Positions 32,541 to 44,365 are shown, numbered from the stretch's first letter. The stretch is DNA of 64,000 nt from Eurosta solidaginis (GCF_040869045.1 NC_090320.1:242668978-242732977); one strand, 5' to 3'. The notes: generated by a model not told the origin, from the sequence alone. Translations and numbers: made by a program.

Positions 32541-32692
32541 ACCGCCGAATGTCAAAAAAATCAGCGCCGCTGCGCGTTACTATATTTTCTACTCGTTTAA
32601 GACTGTTTAGGCCATTTAAATTGCGCATCACTGCCAGTTATAAGAAACTATTTGCGAAATTTAACTCTTTTAACTGTTCAAAAGTTATTTAA

Positions 32693-33386
32693 AACAAGTA
32701 AGGAAGGCTAAGTTCGGGTGTAACCGAACATTACATACACAGCTGAGAGCTTTGGAGACAAATGTTGGAGATATTAAATTTTTTGTTAAAATTTGACTTA
32801 AATTTTTTTTAAGTGGGCGTGTTCGTCATCCGATTTTGCTAATTTTTATTTAGAACGCATATAGTAATAGGAGTAACGTTCCTGCCAAATTTCATCATGA
32901 TATCTTCAACGACTGCCAAATTATATCTTGCAAAACTTTTAAATTACCTTCTTTTAAAAGTGGGCGGTTCCACGCCCATTGTACAAACTTTTACTAAAGT
33001 TCTATTCTGCGTGATAAGGTCAACCCACCTACCAAGTTTCATCGTTTTATCTGTCTTTGGTAATGAATTATCGCACTTTTTCGGTTTTCGAAATTTTCGA
33101 TATCGAAAAGTGGGCGTGGTTCTAGTCTGATTTCGTTCATTTTAAATGGCAATCTGAGATGAGTGTCCAGGAACTTACATACCAAACTTCATTAGGATGC
33201 CTCAAAATTTACTCAAGTTATCGAGTTTACGGACAGACGGACGGACGGACGGACATGGCTAAATGAATTTCTTTTTTCGCCCAGATCATTTTGCTACATA
33301 GAATTCTATATCTTTCTCCATTAGTTTATGCCATTACGGGGTACCGTTATGCGAACATTAATGTACTCTGCTCAGCTGAGTATAAA
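32693..33386 (+). repeat. Family 1 repeat, short copy
   Basis: It has both ends, AACAAGTAAGGAAGGCTAAG and GCTCAGCTGAGTATAAA, but lacks the 130-bp tandem units: an internal deletion joins the left end to the 3' third. It contains GGGCGGTTCCACGCCC and GGACGGACGGACGGAC (33239-33254). Confidence 0.8.
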
Positions 33387-34994
33387 ATCAAACGCTTTCG
33401 ATGTCAGCTTAACACGGATTTTGCATCACCCAACTCAACAAGTTTTTAAAACAAAACACTAAAAGAAAAGTTATATAACAAATTTATATGCTCACTTTGC
33501 ACATTGTTTTCAAAAAATTAATAATGAACAATGAATTCAAATAAAATGACCCAAGGTGGACATGTTTTCGAATTGTTCTCAAGTTGTTAAAAAAAAGCAA
33601 ATTACACAAAAAAGTGCCGATTTTTTTAAATTTTATATTGGGATTGGCTGAAAGAATAAGGGAAATCAGTGATGCAAAATCCTTTGGTAGGTTCTAGGGG
33701 CATAAACACTTCTTTGAAATGATTCTTACCTCTCATACTTAAGTTGAGGATATATGTACGTATGAGAAGTGTTTGAAAAATCACTTGGGCTTACATTCAA
33801 ATATCTGTTGTTTATTTGCGAAATTATACAATAGCATCTGAAATGTTAATTTTGATTTTCACATTTCATCCTTCCACACAAGTTTCCCGGTTTAACATTT
33901 TCTAAAGTTGGCGGCCCTATCCAAAACTAGTCCCTTTGAGTGAATCACATTGATTATAACCTATCAACCATGTTTAAATATGACCTACACGTGACGGCTC
34001 CTTTTACAAATGTGAATACGTAGGATCATATAGTTACCAGGTGAGGCTTTGTCCCTCGCAAGAGCACACAAAGGGGTGAAGCAAAAACTTTCCAAGACAG
34101 TCGAACAAATGACCAGGATTGCTACTACCCTAACGTAGTGGACAGTCGAACTAGTCCGCAAACTGAAGCTAAGCGGTTATCCATAGCATAAGGTCGAAAA
34201 ACAACAATTAACATCTTTCAACTTAAAATCGGTCGACTTTCATTCTAAAATATCGTTTAACGAAGACTATTGAAATCAATGTTGTGAACACAAAAGTCTG
34301 CAAATTTTGGTTTACTTTTTAAAAATTTTATCCAGGGTCCTTGTAACATTTTAACAATGTAGATGCGCCCAAGATTATACGATTTGCACCCATGAGTTAC
34401 GCAATGATATCCACTTAGACTACTTATAATTACGGGGGCGGCATCCTTGGCCGAATAGCCACTCCCCAACGTTTCAAGGTGTTTCTCTGGTGTAGCTCGG
34501 CAGCAAAGCGCGAAAAACATCCGTTAGAAAGTCTTCGGAGCTACACCTAGAGCTTCTAAGAAAGTGACGTCGGAGAAGGTACATATGAGTTCGAAGTCGC
34601 GGTCCAATAGCTTCTGTGCAGACATATGGTGTGAAGGTCAGGAGGAGTGGTAGCGACTGGTGGTCGGGATTGCTGCTGTTCGTACATCGGGAATTATAGC
34701 TCTTAATTATCGGGAATTGTAGCTCGAAAAAACTGGATGCAAAAGACCATTAATAGAAACCGTAAGTTGCCTTTGTGCGTGACCGCCAAGGAGTCACAAA
34801 GGATTTAAAGAAATTGTGTTCGCGACGATTATTAGGAGTTAACCCCAGGTGAAACTACGCTTTGCACGAGATATACAGACAAAAGCGTGTTACTCTCTGG
34901 AGTAAGCGAACGAATTCAATAATTTATGTCCTTTGTGAATTCCACAATTTATGTTCAATAATTTTATTTTCATTATTTTGAATTTTTAAATATC
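33387..34994. other. Intergenic stretch, no gene seen
   Basis: Long open frames are absent. The word ATACGTAGGATC and inverted words CTTCTCATACG/CGTATGAGAAG may mark small old insertions. I could assign nothing. Confidence 0.5.
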
Positions 34995-34996
34995 CA

Positions 34997-35255
34997 TGGT
35001 TCAATTATATGGTTGGCTCATCTCATCAGCTGATTTTATTTATTTCATTGCATGGTCGATGGGATTGTCAAAAGGAGATGGCAAACTCAAAATGAAACCA
35101 ACACATTGGCAACATTTTCTTACACATACAGAGATTGCCAAGTTTTATGTTTCCATTCCATACCATTCGCACCAACACCAATACACAGATTATGACAATT
35201 TGAACATACATAATTAGTTGCTTTAGAGATGAGCCAACCATATAGTTGAACCATG
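34997..35255. mobile_element. hAT-type MITE with 8-bp target duplication
   Basis: Terminal inverted repeats CATGGTTCAATTATATGG and, at the right, CATATAGTTGAACCATG extend about 30 bp (to GGCTCATCTC). TAAATATC flanks both sides (34987-34995 region and just after 35255), an 8-bp duplication typical of hAT. There is no transposase; the 73-codon frame across it is fortuitous. Confidence 0.8.
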
Positions 35256-35484
35256 TTAAATATCAAAAATTTTCATTCTATAAAAAGTCACAATAAATAT
35301 AAAAGATACATTTAGGCGTTTGTCAATAAAAGTTTTTGCTATAAAAATATAATACTGGTTTCGACCAATTCATTGAATTTGTGAATACGGTTTCTAGTAC
35401 TACAAATCCCTTCCCAAGGAGATACTCCTGAAAATTTTTTAACGATCGAAAATGGCCAAAACGTTGATTTCCTTAAACACATAC
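35256..35484. other. Short AT-rich spacer
   Basis: Nothing recognised. Confidence 0.4.
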
Positions 35485-35709
35485 AAATAAATAAATAAAA
35501 ATAAATAAATGTAAGGTGCGATAACCTCCGAAGAGATCTAAGGCCGAGCTTCTCTTCCAATTTGCGTCGTGCTCCCCTTGCTTTTCCATAAAAATTGGCC
35601 GGACGGGACCTACATGTTTTATGCCGACTCCGAACGGCATCTGCAAGGCAGATGAGTTTTCACTGAGAGCTTTTCATGGCAGAAATACACCCGGAGCGCT
35701 TGCCAAATA
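35485..35709 (-). mobile_element. tRNA-derived SINE, 5'-truncated, minus strand
   Basis: The reverse complement matches the central domain and 3' half of the SINE at 13809, ending in TTACATTTATTTATTTTTATT. The tRNA-like head is missing, as expected of an incomplete insertion. Confidence 0.85.
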
Positions 35710-35924
35710 TTATTTTTTTAAATAGAAAAATCAAACTTTTTAAAGTAAGAACACCGGCGTACGCCAGCGCGCCGCCCACGTCGCCGCCCACGCCGATAAA
35801 GTGATCGGCGTAAACCTCTATCATGGACGAATAAAATAAGCTATATCTTTGCAAAAAAGAGCTTTATATCAATGGTATTTCATTTCCCAAGTGGATTTAT
35901 AACAATAAATAGGAAAAACTTCAA

Positions 35925-36098
35925 ATTGAAAAAATGGGCGTGGCACTGCGCCTTTTATGACTAAGCAATTTTCTATGTTTCGGGAGCCATAACTCGAAGA
36001 AAATTAGTTCAGAATAGAACCATATGTATATGTATTATTGCGCAGCCTTGTAACACTATTAAGCATACAAAACAACAGCATTTCAAGTGTACAGCTGG
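35925..36098 (-). repeat. Family 1 repeat, left piece of a split copy
   Basis: It contains AAAATGGGCGTGGCACTG and TTCTATGTTTCGGGAGCC, as at 52020-52100. The copy resumes at 40253-40297 on the other side of an LTR element, where the reverse complement gives the family start GTAAGGAAG. Confidence 0.7.
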
Positions 36099-36490
36099 TG
36101 TAATGTTGCATGGAATTCACCTCACTTCGAATGCACTTAACGTTACAAATATACATACAAACAAACGTTCATATTTAACTGACCCAGATAACCACCATGA
36201 GTTCATTCGCAATTGCCAAATCGCCCAATATATTGATTCGTCATACCAACCAGCTTACGCGCGGATCATATTGACAATATGTAGGCCATTACAATAATTT
36301 GCTGACAAACCATTATTCATTATTAAGTCATGCACTTTTAGTATGTAAACATTCATGTAAGTATGTATGTGTAGGTTAAGAACTTTTATATACATAGATG
36401 TGGATTTCGTCAATAAATAACAATTGCATTTTAACGCTATACATCGGCGTTTCAATAAACCTTTCGTCCTTTCGTTTCACATTTATTACA
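36099..36490 (+). repeat. Left LTR
   Basis: 392 bp, TG...CA ends, with AATAAATAA and CAATAAACC near the 3' end as possible poly(A) signals. Confidence 0.85.
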
Positions 36491-36704
36491 TGGCGATCCT
36501 GCCAGGAGTGATCACTAGTTGGCGGACAATTTGCTAAACCAGCAAAACTGCTAAACGATCACAGTGGACAAAGATCCTACCAAGTTTTTGTTTAAAGAAA
36601 AAGTAAAATTTTTTTTTAAATTAAAATCCACAAACTGGTGCCATACAGGCCACACGGATGAAGATATAACTAGTTCATTGCTACACCCCCAAACATGTTA
36701 ACAA

Positions 36705-36875
36705 AAAACAACAAAAGTATTGAGAAAGGATTCGATAGAATAATATGAAAAAGCGAGGCAGGTCAAAGTCGAAAAGAGTGGAATGCTAACAAATTCAACA
36801 AAAGTATTGAGAAAGGATTCGATGGAATAATCTGAACAAGTGAGGCAGGTCAAAGGAGAAAAGAGTGGAATAAGG
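36705..36875 (+). repeat. 90-bp tandem duplication in the LTR element leader
   Basis: AACAAAAGTATTGAGAAAGG starts at about 36708 and again at about 36798, with GAGGCAGGTCAAAG following in each unit. Confidence 0.75.
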
Positions 36876-37625
36876 ACCCAGCAAAATAAAAACAACAATA
36901 AACGACTGATTGCATATTATAAGGGCGACATAATCGAGTGGAATAATATACTAGACTGACAGCATAATCAAGTGAAAATCCCAGATATTTTAGAATGGTA
37001 AAAGCAAAACAACTACACTGACTGGCAACAATCCCGACTGGCAGCAAGCTGGAGACATTTTTTACATAAGCATAATTAGAATCAATTGAGCGGCCTCATG
37101 GACGCTAAACCATGCGCAAAAACTCTGTTTTTGCTTAGAAAATTTTTTTTGAAGTAGAACTAGCTTAATGGAAAGGAAGTTCGAAATTTTAAGTAAATTT
37201 TTACTAAAATTTAAAGAAAAATGTCAAAAAAAGAGAGAAAAGAAAATACAAAAAAAAAAAATAAAATGTCTTATTGAAAAAAATTTAATGTTAAAATCTA
37301 AAGGAGGTTTTTTTAAAAAAAAAAGATATTAACGCTAACATTGAAAATGGCATAAAAATTAATTTTTAAAATATTTTTTAATTGAAAAAAAAAAAATAAA
37401 AATGCTTAAAATTTTTAAATTATACAAATTTTTCCGTTAAGAACAAAAATTTTCTTAAACTTTAATAATGTTAACTAAATAAACAAGTAAAATGAAATGC
37501 ATATGTTAAAGAATAAAATCAAAAATTTTATTAAAAATTAAATTTAGCCCCTTTCTCACAAAAGCAGAAAAATAATATTAGAGAATTTCAGCATTGCTTG
37601 GTGGACAAAGATAGCACACGGAATA

Positions 37626-38041
37626 ATGATAGCATTAGCCGGATATGAATTAGGAAAGGAAAATTCACGAAACTCAGAAAATAAAGAAACAGAAAATAGA
37701 ATATTAAAATATGAACCACCAGCTGAACCAGAAACAAAAGCTGCTCCAAACATTCCAGATGTTTGGCTAGCAGTTTTAATCTGCGTTATCGTGCTATTGA
37801 CCATTGCAATAGCCACGATACTCAAAAACTATATGAAAGTTAAATATAGGCAGTTGAAAAATGTTCAAGCACGTATCCAATATTCAAAGCACTCTAAACC
37901 TTTTAAAACCAAACCTTAAGCTGAGGAAGAGCAGCAAATAATTAGGAATACAAATGCAATCGACAATAAAAGCAGCACCAATAACCCTGCCCAAATTGAA
38001 CAGCAAACCAAGAATTTGCATAATCTCTTCGAATACTTCTG
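37626..38041 (+). pseudogene. Unrecognised frame with one membrane segment, LTR element interior
   Basis: A 97-codon frame from ATG 37626 to TAA 37919, after which the same frame stays open to 38041, so a single stop may have split a longer product. Upstream of the ATG the frame is also open for about 20 codons. Residues about 47-66 (WLAVLICVIVLLTIAIATI) form one clear hydrophobic span, preceded by an acidic/Pro-rich part and followed by a basic stretch (KNYMKVKYRQLKNVQARIQ). This layout could be the membrane anchor and tail of an envelope-like protein, but no envelope motif was recognised. Function not assigned. Confidence 0.4.
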
Positions 38042-39132
38042 ATATCTTTAAAGACAAAGATAATCAGGAAGCTTCACAATAGTAGTTCCTATGGAAGTTA
38101 TCAAAGCCGTCAAAGTAGAAAATTTAGACAACAGCTCTGACAAAACAGTAATTCTTCACAAGCATTGCTTGACTGAAAAGCTTTATAAGTGGAAATATGC
38201 AAAACGAAAAAACAAAAACTAAGAACGAAAAAAAAAAAACAGCCAATAACAACAACAAAAAAATGAAGAAAAAGTCACAAAGAGAACCTATAAAAATATA
38301 TGTGAAGCGCTATATAAACTTGCAGCAAAAAAGAAATGTCGCGATCGTTTTCATCTTAGGATAGAAAAATGTTAGCGTAGAAAGGATTTCAAGCAACCAG
38401 ATTGTTGAGGAAGTTATTGACTTAGGACAATATTCGACCAGGCATACAAGAAATGCCGGCAATCCAGGACTTAAAAATCATAAGGAATAACACAGTTTTC
38501 CTGAGGGACAAATTGGTGAAAAATTATATAATTTTACTCGAGTAGACAAATTTAATTGTAATAAAATGGTACCCACGTTGTCTAAGATCTAATAATTGCG
38601 CAATCCCAAGAGGTTGTGCATGTGACAATCCCGGTAAAAATAAAAATAATTCTTCATTAATATCATAATGATTCTGTCTTGGTGGCCGCCGCAGAAATCG
38701 CATGACATATAAGATAAAAAAATACTGCTGGAAAATAGCAAAAATATGAAAAATATGAAAAGAAAATTCAAGGATAGACAAATTTTTGCATCCACTGTAC
38801 CTTCCTTCCGCTCACTAGCCGAACTACTACTTCTAATACATAACTACCTTACTCTTCCATCAATTACACCCCCAAATTCAATGTATAAGTAATAAAAAAT
38901 TTCTCACTTTATATGTTCTTAGCTTAATAGAAATTAATAAACAATGAAAAGCGTTATTTAACAAAAAATAGTCAAATATTTCATGTTTATACAAGTAGTT
39001 ACAGATTTAACTAAATAAAATGAAAAAAAGTTTTTATTTTTAGGAATTTATTTAATAGGAATAATATGCGGATTTAGTTTAGGGAAATAAAATAAATACA
39101 AACATTTACTGGTTTTGGTCCTAATTATACAT

Positions 39133-39230
39133 AATAGGAAAAATATTTTTACTTTAGCCCCTGGTAGAATAGAAAATACTAATAGGAAAAATATTTTTAC
39201 TTCAGCCCCCAGTAGATTAGAAAATGGTAA
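39133..39230 (+). repeat. 48-bp tandem duplication near the right LTR
   Basis: AATAGGAAAAATATTTTTAC starts at 39133 and 39181; each unit is followed by TTAGCCCC or TCAGCCCC and a GTAGA word. Confidence 0.75.
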
Positions 39231-39869
39231 TAGGAAAATACCAATATAAACAAAAGGAATCTGCTATTAACTTACATAATTTAACAAAGAAAAAAAGTTT
39301 CAACAAAAACATTTCACTTTACTCACCAAACAAAAACCAGCACCATAGATACATAAGTAAAGAAAACGTAAACAAACAAAAACAAAAAAATAGAAATTAA
39401 AAATTCAAATTGGTATCAAGTTACCATTAATTCACAATCGTTAATTTGTAAATACAAGCCGATTTTTAGGTGAGTCGACGCACTTAAAGGTCGGCTGTGC
39501 AAAACGAATTTCAATATGTAACATTACTCATCATAATAAATATACAAAAAAAAAGAATAACAAAAGTCAGCATATTATGAAAAAAAAGCGATAGTCAGCA
39601 TAACGGGCACTGTATGTAAAGCAAATGCAAACGAATAAAAGCAACAAGAAAACACATAAATAAAAAATTCACTACTTATAATATCAAGTTATCACTATGA
39701 CATAAAGTACAACTGAATGCAAAAGATTGAAATTTTGTAACACGCAACCGAGTTGACTGGGTCATTTAACGTAAAATGAAACAACACGGCACACTTATAA
39801 CAGCGAATTAGAATGATCGTGTATAATTAAGCACTAAATTATAAACGCTAACTCTTGAAAGGCGGATGG

Positions 39870-40252
39870 TGTAGTGTTGCGTGGAATTCACCTCACTTCG
39901 AATGCACTTAACGTTGCAAATATACATACAAACAAACGTTCATATTTAACTGACCCAGATAACCACCATGAGTTCATTCGCATTTGCCAAATCCCCAATA
40001 TATTGATTCGTCATACCAACCAGCTTACGCGCGGATCATATTGACAATATGTAGGCCAATACAATAATTTGCTGACAAACCATTATTCATTATTAAGTCA
40101 TGACCTTTTAGTATGTAAACATTCGTGTAAGTATGTATGTGTAGGTTAAGAACTTTTATATACATAGATGTGGATTTCGTCAATAAATAACAATCGCATT
40201 TTAACGCTATATATCGGCGTTTCAATAAACCTTTCGTTTCACATTTATTACA
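39870..40252 (+). repeat. Right LTR
   Basis: 383 bp, matching the left LTR with a few substitutions and without the 9-bp CCTTTCGTC duplication. The purine-rich GAAAGGCGGA just before it is a weak polypurine-tract candidate. Confidence 0.85.
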
Positions 40253-40297
40253 CTGGGTATGTAATGCTCGGTTTCACCAGAACTTAGACTTCCTTAC
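40253..40297 (-). repeat. Family 1 repeat, terminal piece of the split copy
   Basis: The reverse complement reads GTAAGGAAGTCTAAGTTC and then an ACCGAGCATTACAT block, the family start. It joins 35925-36098 when the LTR element and one CTGG are removed. Confidence 0.75.
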
Positions 40298-43126
40298 ATT
40301 TTTATATTTTTATTTTGTTTTAGACCTTTTGCATCACTGTAATACAACTGACGATTATTTGGCCTTGATGGCTGGAAATGGTTATACTTCCTATATTAAT
40401 GAGCCGACGCGCTTAAGTTCGGGTACGTGTATTGATCATATTTTTTGCCGCTTTAATGCCGTACCATATAGATATTGTAATAGTTTTAACATTGACTTGC
40501 AAGTAACTGATCACACGATGACGGGTTTGCAAATATTTGGAATTGTTTTCGAAAAACCAAAAGCAAATCGCGTTCAGAAATCATATACCAAAGTTAATTT
40601 CCCTATGCTGAACCATAAGCTATGTTTCGAAAGTTGGTCGAATGTCCTCGCTGAAAATGACATATCAGTAGCTTTTTACATATTTTTAGATACCTTAAAC
40701 GCGCACATTCTCAACTCTTCGTATACTGTAAATGATCGTAAAAAAAAAGTGAGACTTAAGCCTTGGATTACTCGGGATCTCCTACAGAAAATAAAGCTCA
40801 AAAACCAACTAAGAAAAAAGTGTGCTAAGTATCCTAGTAATAGAAGGCTCCGCACTAGATACAACAAAATAAGTAATAGCACCAATAAGGCCATACGACT
40901 GACGCGGGAAAACTTCTTTCGAAACAAGTTTAATTCAGCACTTGGTAATATTAGGAAAGAATGGGAAGTTGTCAATAATCTTCTTAATCAAAACGGTGAA
41001 AAAGATAATGAGCGAATAGCATTACAAGCTGGGAGTCAGTCGATTACGGATGCTGTGGAAGTAGCTAATAAACTTAACACGCACTTTACAACGGTTGGGA
41101 ACACAGTATTAACTAACTGCAATTGTCGGTTTGCGACCCATTTACCATCGGGCCAAGATGCTCGAAATAGCTTCTTTTTTGACCCTATCACAGGTTTCGA
41201 AATTATAAGCATTATAAAAACCTTAAAAAACTCTAGTTCATGCGGTGAGGATTGTATTTCCAATTTAATTTTAAAAAAGATATATTTTAATGTGGTTGAT
41301 ATACTGATATACTTATTCAACACCAGCATTACTCAGGGTATTTTTCCCGATGGTTTGAAATGTGCGATTGTAATTCCGATCTTGAAAAAAGGGGATAAAA
41401 AAGATGTTAATAATTACAGACCTATTTCACTACTCTCGGCCATATCTAAAGTTTTTGAAAAGGCTGTTAAAACCAGAATTGTTAATTTTCTAAATAAAGC
41501 GAGCTTTTTTAGCTCCATGCAGTTTGGCTTTCGTTCTGACCTTTCAACAGAAGACGCTTTGCTAGATTTTTGCACCAACGTCTACAAAGCTCTGGATGAA
41601 AAAAGAAGTTGTGCTGGTCTCTTTGTGGACATAACAAAAGCTTTTGATATGGTCGATAGGGGTGTACTATTGGATAAACTATATAGTGCAGGATTCCGCG
41701 GTGTTATGCATAAGTGGCTTAAATCGTATATATCGGGCAGAACACAAAAAGTTAAAGTAGAATGTAGCTACAGTAGATTGCAGCTTGTTAATCTGGGTGT
41801 TCCCCAAGGCTCAGTTCTTGGTCCAATATTGTTCTTGGTCTATATTAATTCAATATTTAAGCTTCCATTGAGAGGCAAGGCCACTGCCTTTGCAGACGAT
41901 CTTGCAATTTCGTACAGTACACCGAATTACTTTGAATTAATATGTGACATTAACCATGATATACATTTGTTACGAACCTGGTTCGCTTCACACAAACTGA
42001 TTGTAAGTAGTAAAACTAGACTTATGTATTTCAGTCATGTTCTCAAAGAACAACCAAGTTATGATGTCATATTTCACTCCGCAGTGTGCTCTCGCTTTAA
42101 CATGCACCATATATCGTGCACTCAAAGTGACGCGATGAGATCTTTTGATTGTAATAGAAACTGTAGTGAGAGCTGCTTCAGGGTTGAAGTTGTTGAGAAT
42201 TTCAAGTACCTAGGAATTATAATAGACAACCGCTTGAGTTGGTCTGAGCACATTAACGCACTAAAAAAATACTTTCTATACACCACTCGTCACTTTTATC
42301 GTCTGAAAAAGTTATGTTCAATATCCACTTTAAAAACAGTTTACTACGGAATATTTCAATCTAAACTGCAATATGGTATCACATGCTGGGGCGGCGCTTC
42401 GGCTAATAAGCTGTCAGCAGTGGTAACAATTCAAAAGGGGATTATAAGGCGAATCTGTAGTGCAAACTATAGGTCTCACTCTATGCTATATTTTAGGAAA
42501 CTAGATATATTTCCGTGTCGACATCTCTATCTTTACAAAGTTTTAAAAACATTCTTTATACGGTGTGGCTACCTGGAAAGCTTTCCTTCGGAAGTCTACA
42601 ACTTACGAAGAAATCTACTTCCGATGGTACAAATTCCGCATACTAGGACGTCGCACTTTAGAAGTTTTTACACATACACGTCGTGCAAATTTTTCAACTC
42701 CCTTCCTGCCACTGTACAGGTAATAAGAAATGTCAACTTATTTAAAAAAGAAGTTAAGCTGTATCTTTTTGGTTATAATCACTTTGAATTAGAAACGATG
42801 CTGAGGATGACCCTATAAACCGTACATACCTTAGGAAGCTGCAAATATTTAGTATTGATTCTCTTTCATATCTTTGATGATTTAATTTAATGTATAACTT
42901 AAACTCTTTATGAAATTTTTATTTTTGTACACCCCACACAAAACAATATACCAAAGCTAGGACTGGCATTTAGAACTATGTTAAACTTTAATATAAAAAA
43001 TGCCATATACTTTTCCTATGCTGCATAGTAATTTGAAATTATTTAATGTAATATTGTAATCTTAGGTTAATAAGTATGCATCTGGAAAATGTTTAATAAA
43101 ATACAATACAATACAATATTTATCTT
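40298..43126 (+). mobile_element. 5'-truncated LINE of CR1/Jockey type
   Basis: A long ORF2 frame is followed by a 300-bp 3' untranslated region ending in ACAATACAATACAAT (43105-43121), a short tandem tail. The 5' end lies close to the edge of the family 1 fragment. ORF1 and most of the endonuclease are missing. Confidence 0.8.
40329..42818 (+). CDS. LINE ORF2: endonuclease tail plus reverse transcriptase
   Basis: An uninterrupted 829-codon frame. The first codons are the C-terminal end of an APE-type endonuclease (GTCIDHIFCRF near residue 33, with TDHTM near 61). A linker follows, then a complete-looking RT: IPILKKGDKKDVNNYRPISL, FVDITKAFDMVD with the first catalytic Asp, GVPQGSVLGPILFLVYIN, and the FADD catalytic box near residue 520. 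KYLGIIIDNRLSW and a thumb-like region follow, then a C-terminal tail. No RNase H. The frame is open before the first codon (a TTG), so the true start was lost by 5' truncation. The intact RT frame suggests a fairly young insertion. It would reverse-transcribe its own RNA at a nicked chromosomal site. CR1 versus Jockey clade is not settled. Confidence 0.85.
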   Translation: MHHCNTTDDYLALMAGNGYTSYINEPTRLSSGTCIDHIFCRFNAVPYRYCNSFNIDLQVTDHTMTGLQIFGIVFEKPKANRVQKSYTKVNFPMLNHKLCFESWSNVLAENDISVAFYIFLDTLNAHILNSSYTVNDRKKKVRLKPWITRDLLQKIKLKNQLRKKCAKYPSNRRLRTRYNKISNSTNKAIRLTRENFFRNKFNSALGNIRKEWEVVNNLLNQNGEKDNERIALQAGSQSITDAVEVANKLNTHFTTVGNTVLTNCNCRFATHLPSGQDARNSFFFDPITGFEIISIIKTLKNSSSCGEDCISNLILKKIYFNVVDILIYLFNTSITQGIFPDGLKCAIVIPILKKGDKKDVNNYRPISLLSAISKVFEKAVKTRIVNFLNKASFFSSMQFGFRSDLSTEDALLDFCTNVYKALDEKRSCAGLFVDITKAFDMVDRGVLLDKLYSAGFRGVMHKWLKSYISGRTQKVKVECSYSRLQLVNLGVPQGSVLGPILFLVYINSIFKLPLRGKATAFADDLAISYSTPNYFELICDINHDIHLLRTWFASHKLIVSSKTRLMYFSHVLKEQPSYDVIFHSAVCSRFNMHHISCTQSDAMRSFDCNRNCSESCFRVEVVENFKYLGIIIDNRLSWSEHINALKKYFLYTTRHFYRLKKLCSISTLKTVYYGIFQSKLQYGITCWGGASANKLSAVVTIQKGIIRRICSANYRSHSMLYFRKLDIFPCRHLYLYKVLKTFFIRCGYLESFPSEVYNLRRNLLPMVQIPHTRTSHFRSFYTYTSCKFFNSLPATVQVIRNVNLFKKEVKLYLFGYNHFELETMLRMTL

Positions 43127-43319
43127 AAAAATCGCTTAGGTATGTACATCTGTTCACTATATATTTCATATCTTATACAGCCGATTATTTGGAGATTACG
43201 AATGGGATAAGATTATTGTTCAGCCCCATTCACGAAAGGTATGAAGTCTTCGGCAGTGCCCATGAGTGCAGTTCCATCTTTACTTGTTTAGTGTTAATTA
43301 ATTTAATTATATTCTTATT
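43127..43319. other. Short repeat fragment after the LINE
   Basis: CCCCATTCACGAAAGGTATG and TCCATCTTTACTTGTTT look like the end of a non-coding repeat; its reverse complement begins AACAAGTAA, like family 1, but the rest differs. Confidence 0.4.
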
Positions 43320-43760
43320 TCCTGTATATTAGGTCGGTTGAAAGTTTGTCCGCATTTTCAATACAAATCTCGCAATCGATTTCTCATTGAGCTACAAACT
43401 TGAAATTTTACAGATAGGTTAAGACACTGAGACAATGCAACAAAATTAGAAAAACAAATTCCGTTAGGTGGCACACGGTTCGAAATATTTAGATAAGAAA
43501 TTGGAAATTTGGAGTTTTGGGATCGGTTTTTAAGTAACTTCTCTGTGAGCTAAAGATTTGAGATTTCAAAATTGGAGCAGAGGCCGACGACAGCATAAAA
43601 TATATTACAAAAAGTTTGGCTAGGGCATGCACGGATTGAGATATTTAGAAAAATCTTACGGAAGGAGGTAATCTTACAATCGATTTTTATACTGTGTTGG
43701 ACTGACACAGTTCACAAAATGCAAGGGTGTACGGTTGATAACGCAGTGCCGAATGTTGGA
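43320..43760 (+). repeat. Repeat family X copy
   Basis: It has two units with TTCCGTTAGGTGGCACACGG and AAGTAACTTCTCTGTGAGCT, then the end block CACAGTTCACAAAATGCAAGG, as at 29755-30060. Confidence 0.65.
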
Positions 43761-44365
43761 TCTGGACTTTTCGCAAAAGGCCAGGCCTACGTAGCATTAA
43801 ACCGAGTAAAATCTTTGAATAAAAATTTTTTTATTTTCTCTTTATTGTAATATTGACTTCGCCTTCTTGGTTTATTGCATCGTGACCTAAACGAAATTTT
43901 CGCTGTCACTTATTATTTCAGTATTTTGCTCTGCATTGATTTGAAATATAGATGAGGGCATGTTTTCCTCCTAATGCCAGTCAAATAGTATGCTCATATT
44001 TTGCTCATTTTCACTATTTAACTTTTTTTTATAAATTTTCACTTACAACTTTTACTTATTAGAAATGAAAAAGTGATTTTGCAACTAATAATATTTTATC
44101 CTTAACATTTAAGGATTCATGAGCTTAACACCGGATTATAAGGACTGAATATTCAGTTATTATGTTTGTTTAAGAGAAACTGAAAAGAAAGAAACATTTA
44201 CAGTCATATTGCGATGGTACCACTTCGACAACCGCCACGTAATCATCATCAGGCAATTTCGTAATGTTTCAAAGGTTTCGCGGAGATTCGAAACGCGAAT
44301 TAAGTAGCCTTGTGGATCCTTTTTGTATTTGTTTTCTTGCTTATTTCAGTTTATCTCATTTTCAT
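43761..44365. other. Intergenic stretch, no gene seen
   Basis: AT-rich; no domain-bearing frame and no recognised repeat. Confidence 0.5.

Larger units (their letters stand above)
36099..40252. mobile_element. LTR retrotransposon without pol
   Basis: Direct LTRs 36099-36490 and 39870-40252 begin TGTA and end TTACA. They are nearly identical apart from a 9-bp duplication (CCTTTCGTC) in the first. CTGG flanks both sides (36095-36098 and 40253-40256), a 4-bp target duplication. TGGCGATCCTGCCAGGAG follows the left LTR as a primer-site candidate. The 3.4-kb interior is A-rich with no RT, integrase or protease, so it depends on another element for copying or is a deletion derivative. The left-to-right order from the primer site suggests plus-strand transcription. 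Confidence 0.85.

Noticed and set aside
34996..35217. 73-codon frame MVQLYGWLISS...
   Set aside because: It lies wholly within a MITE whose ends and target duplication are clear.
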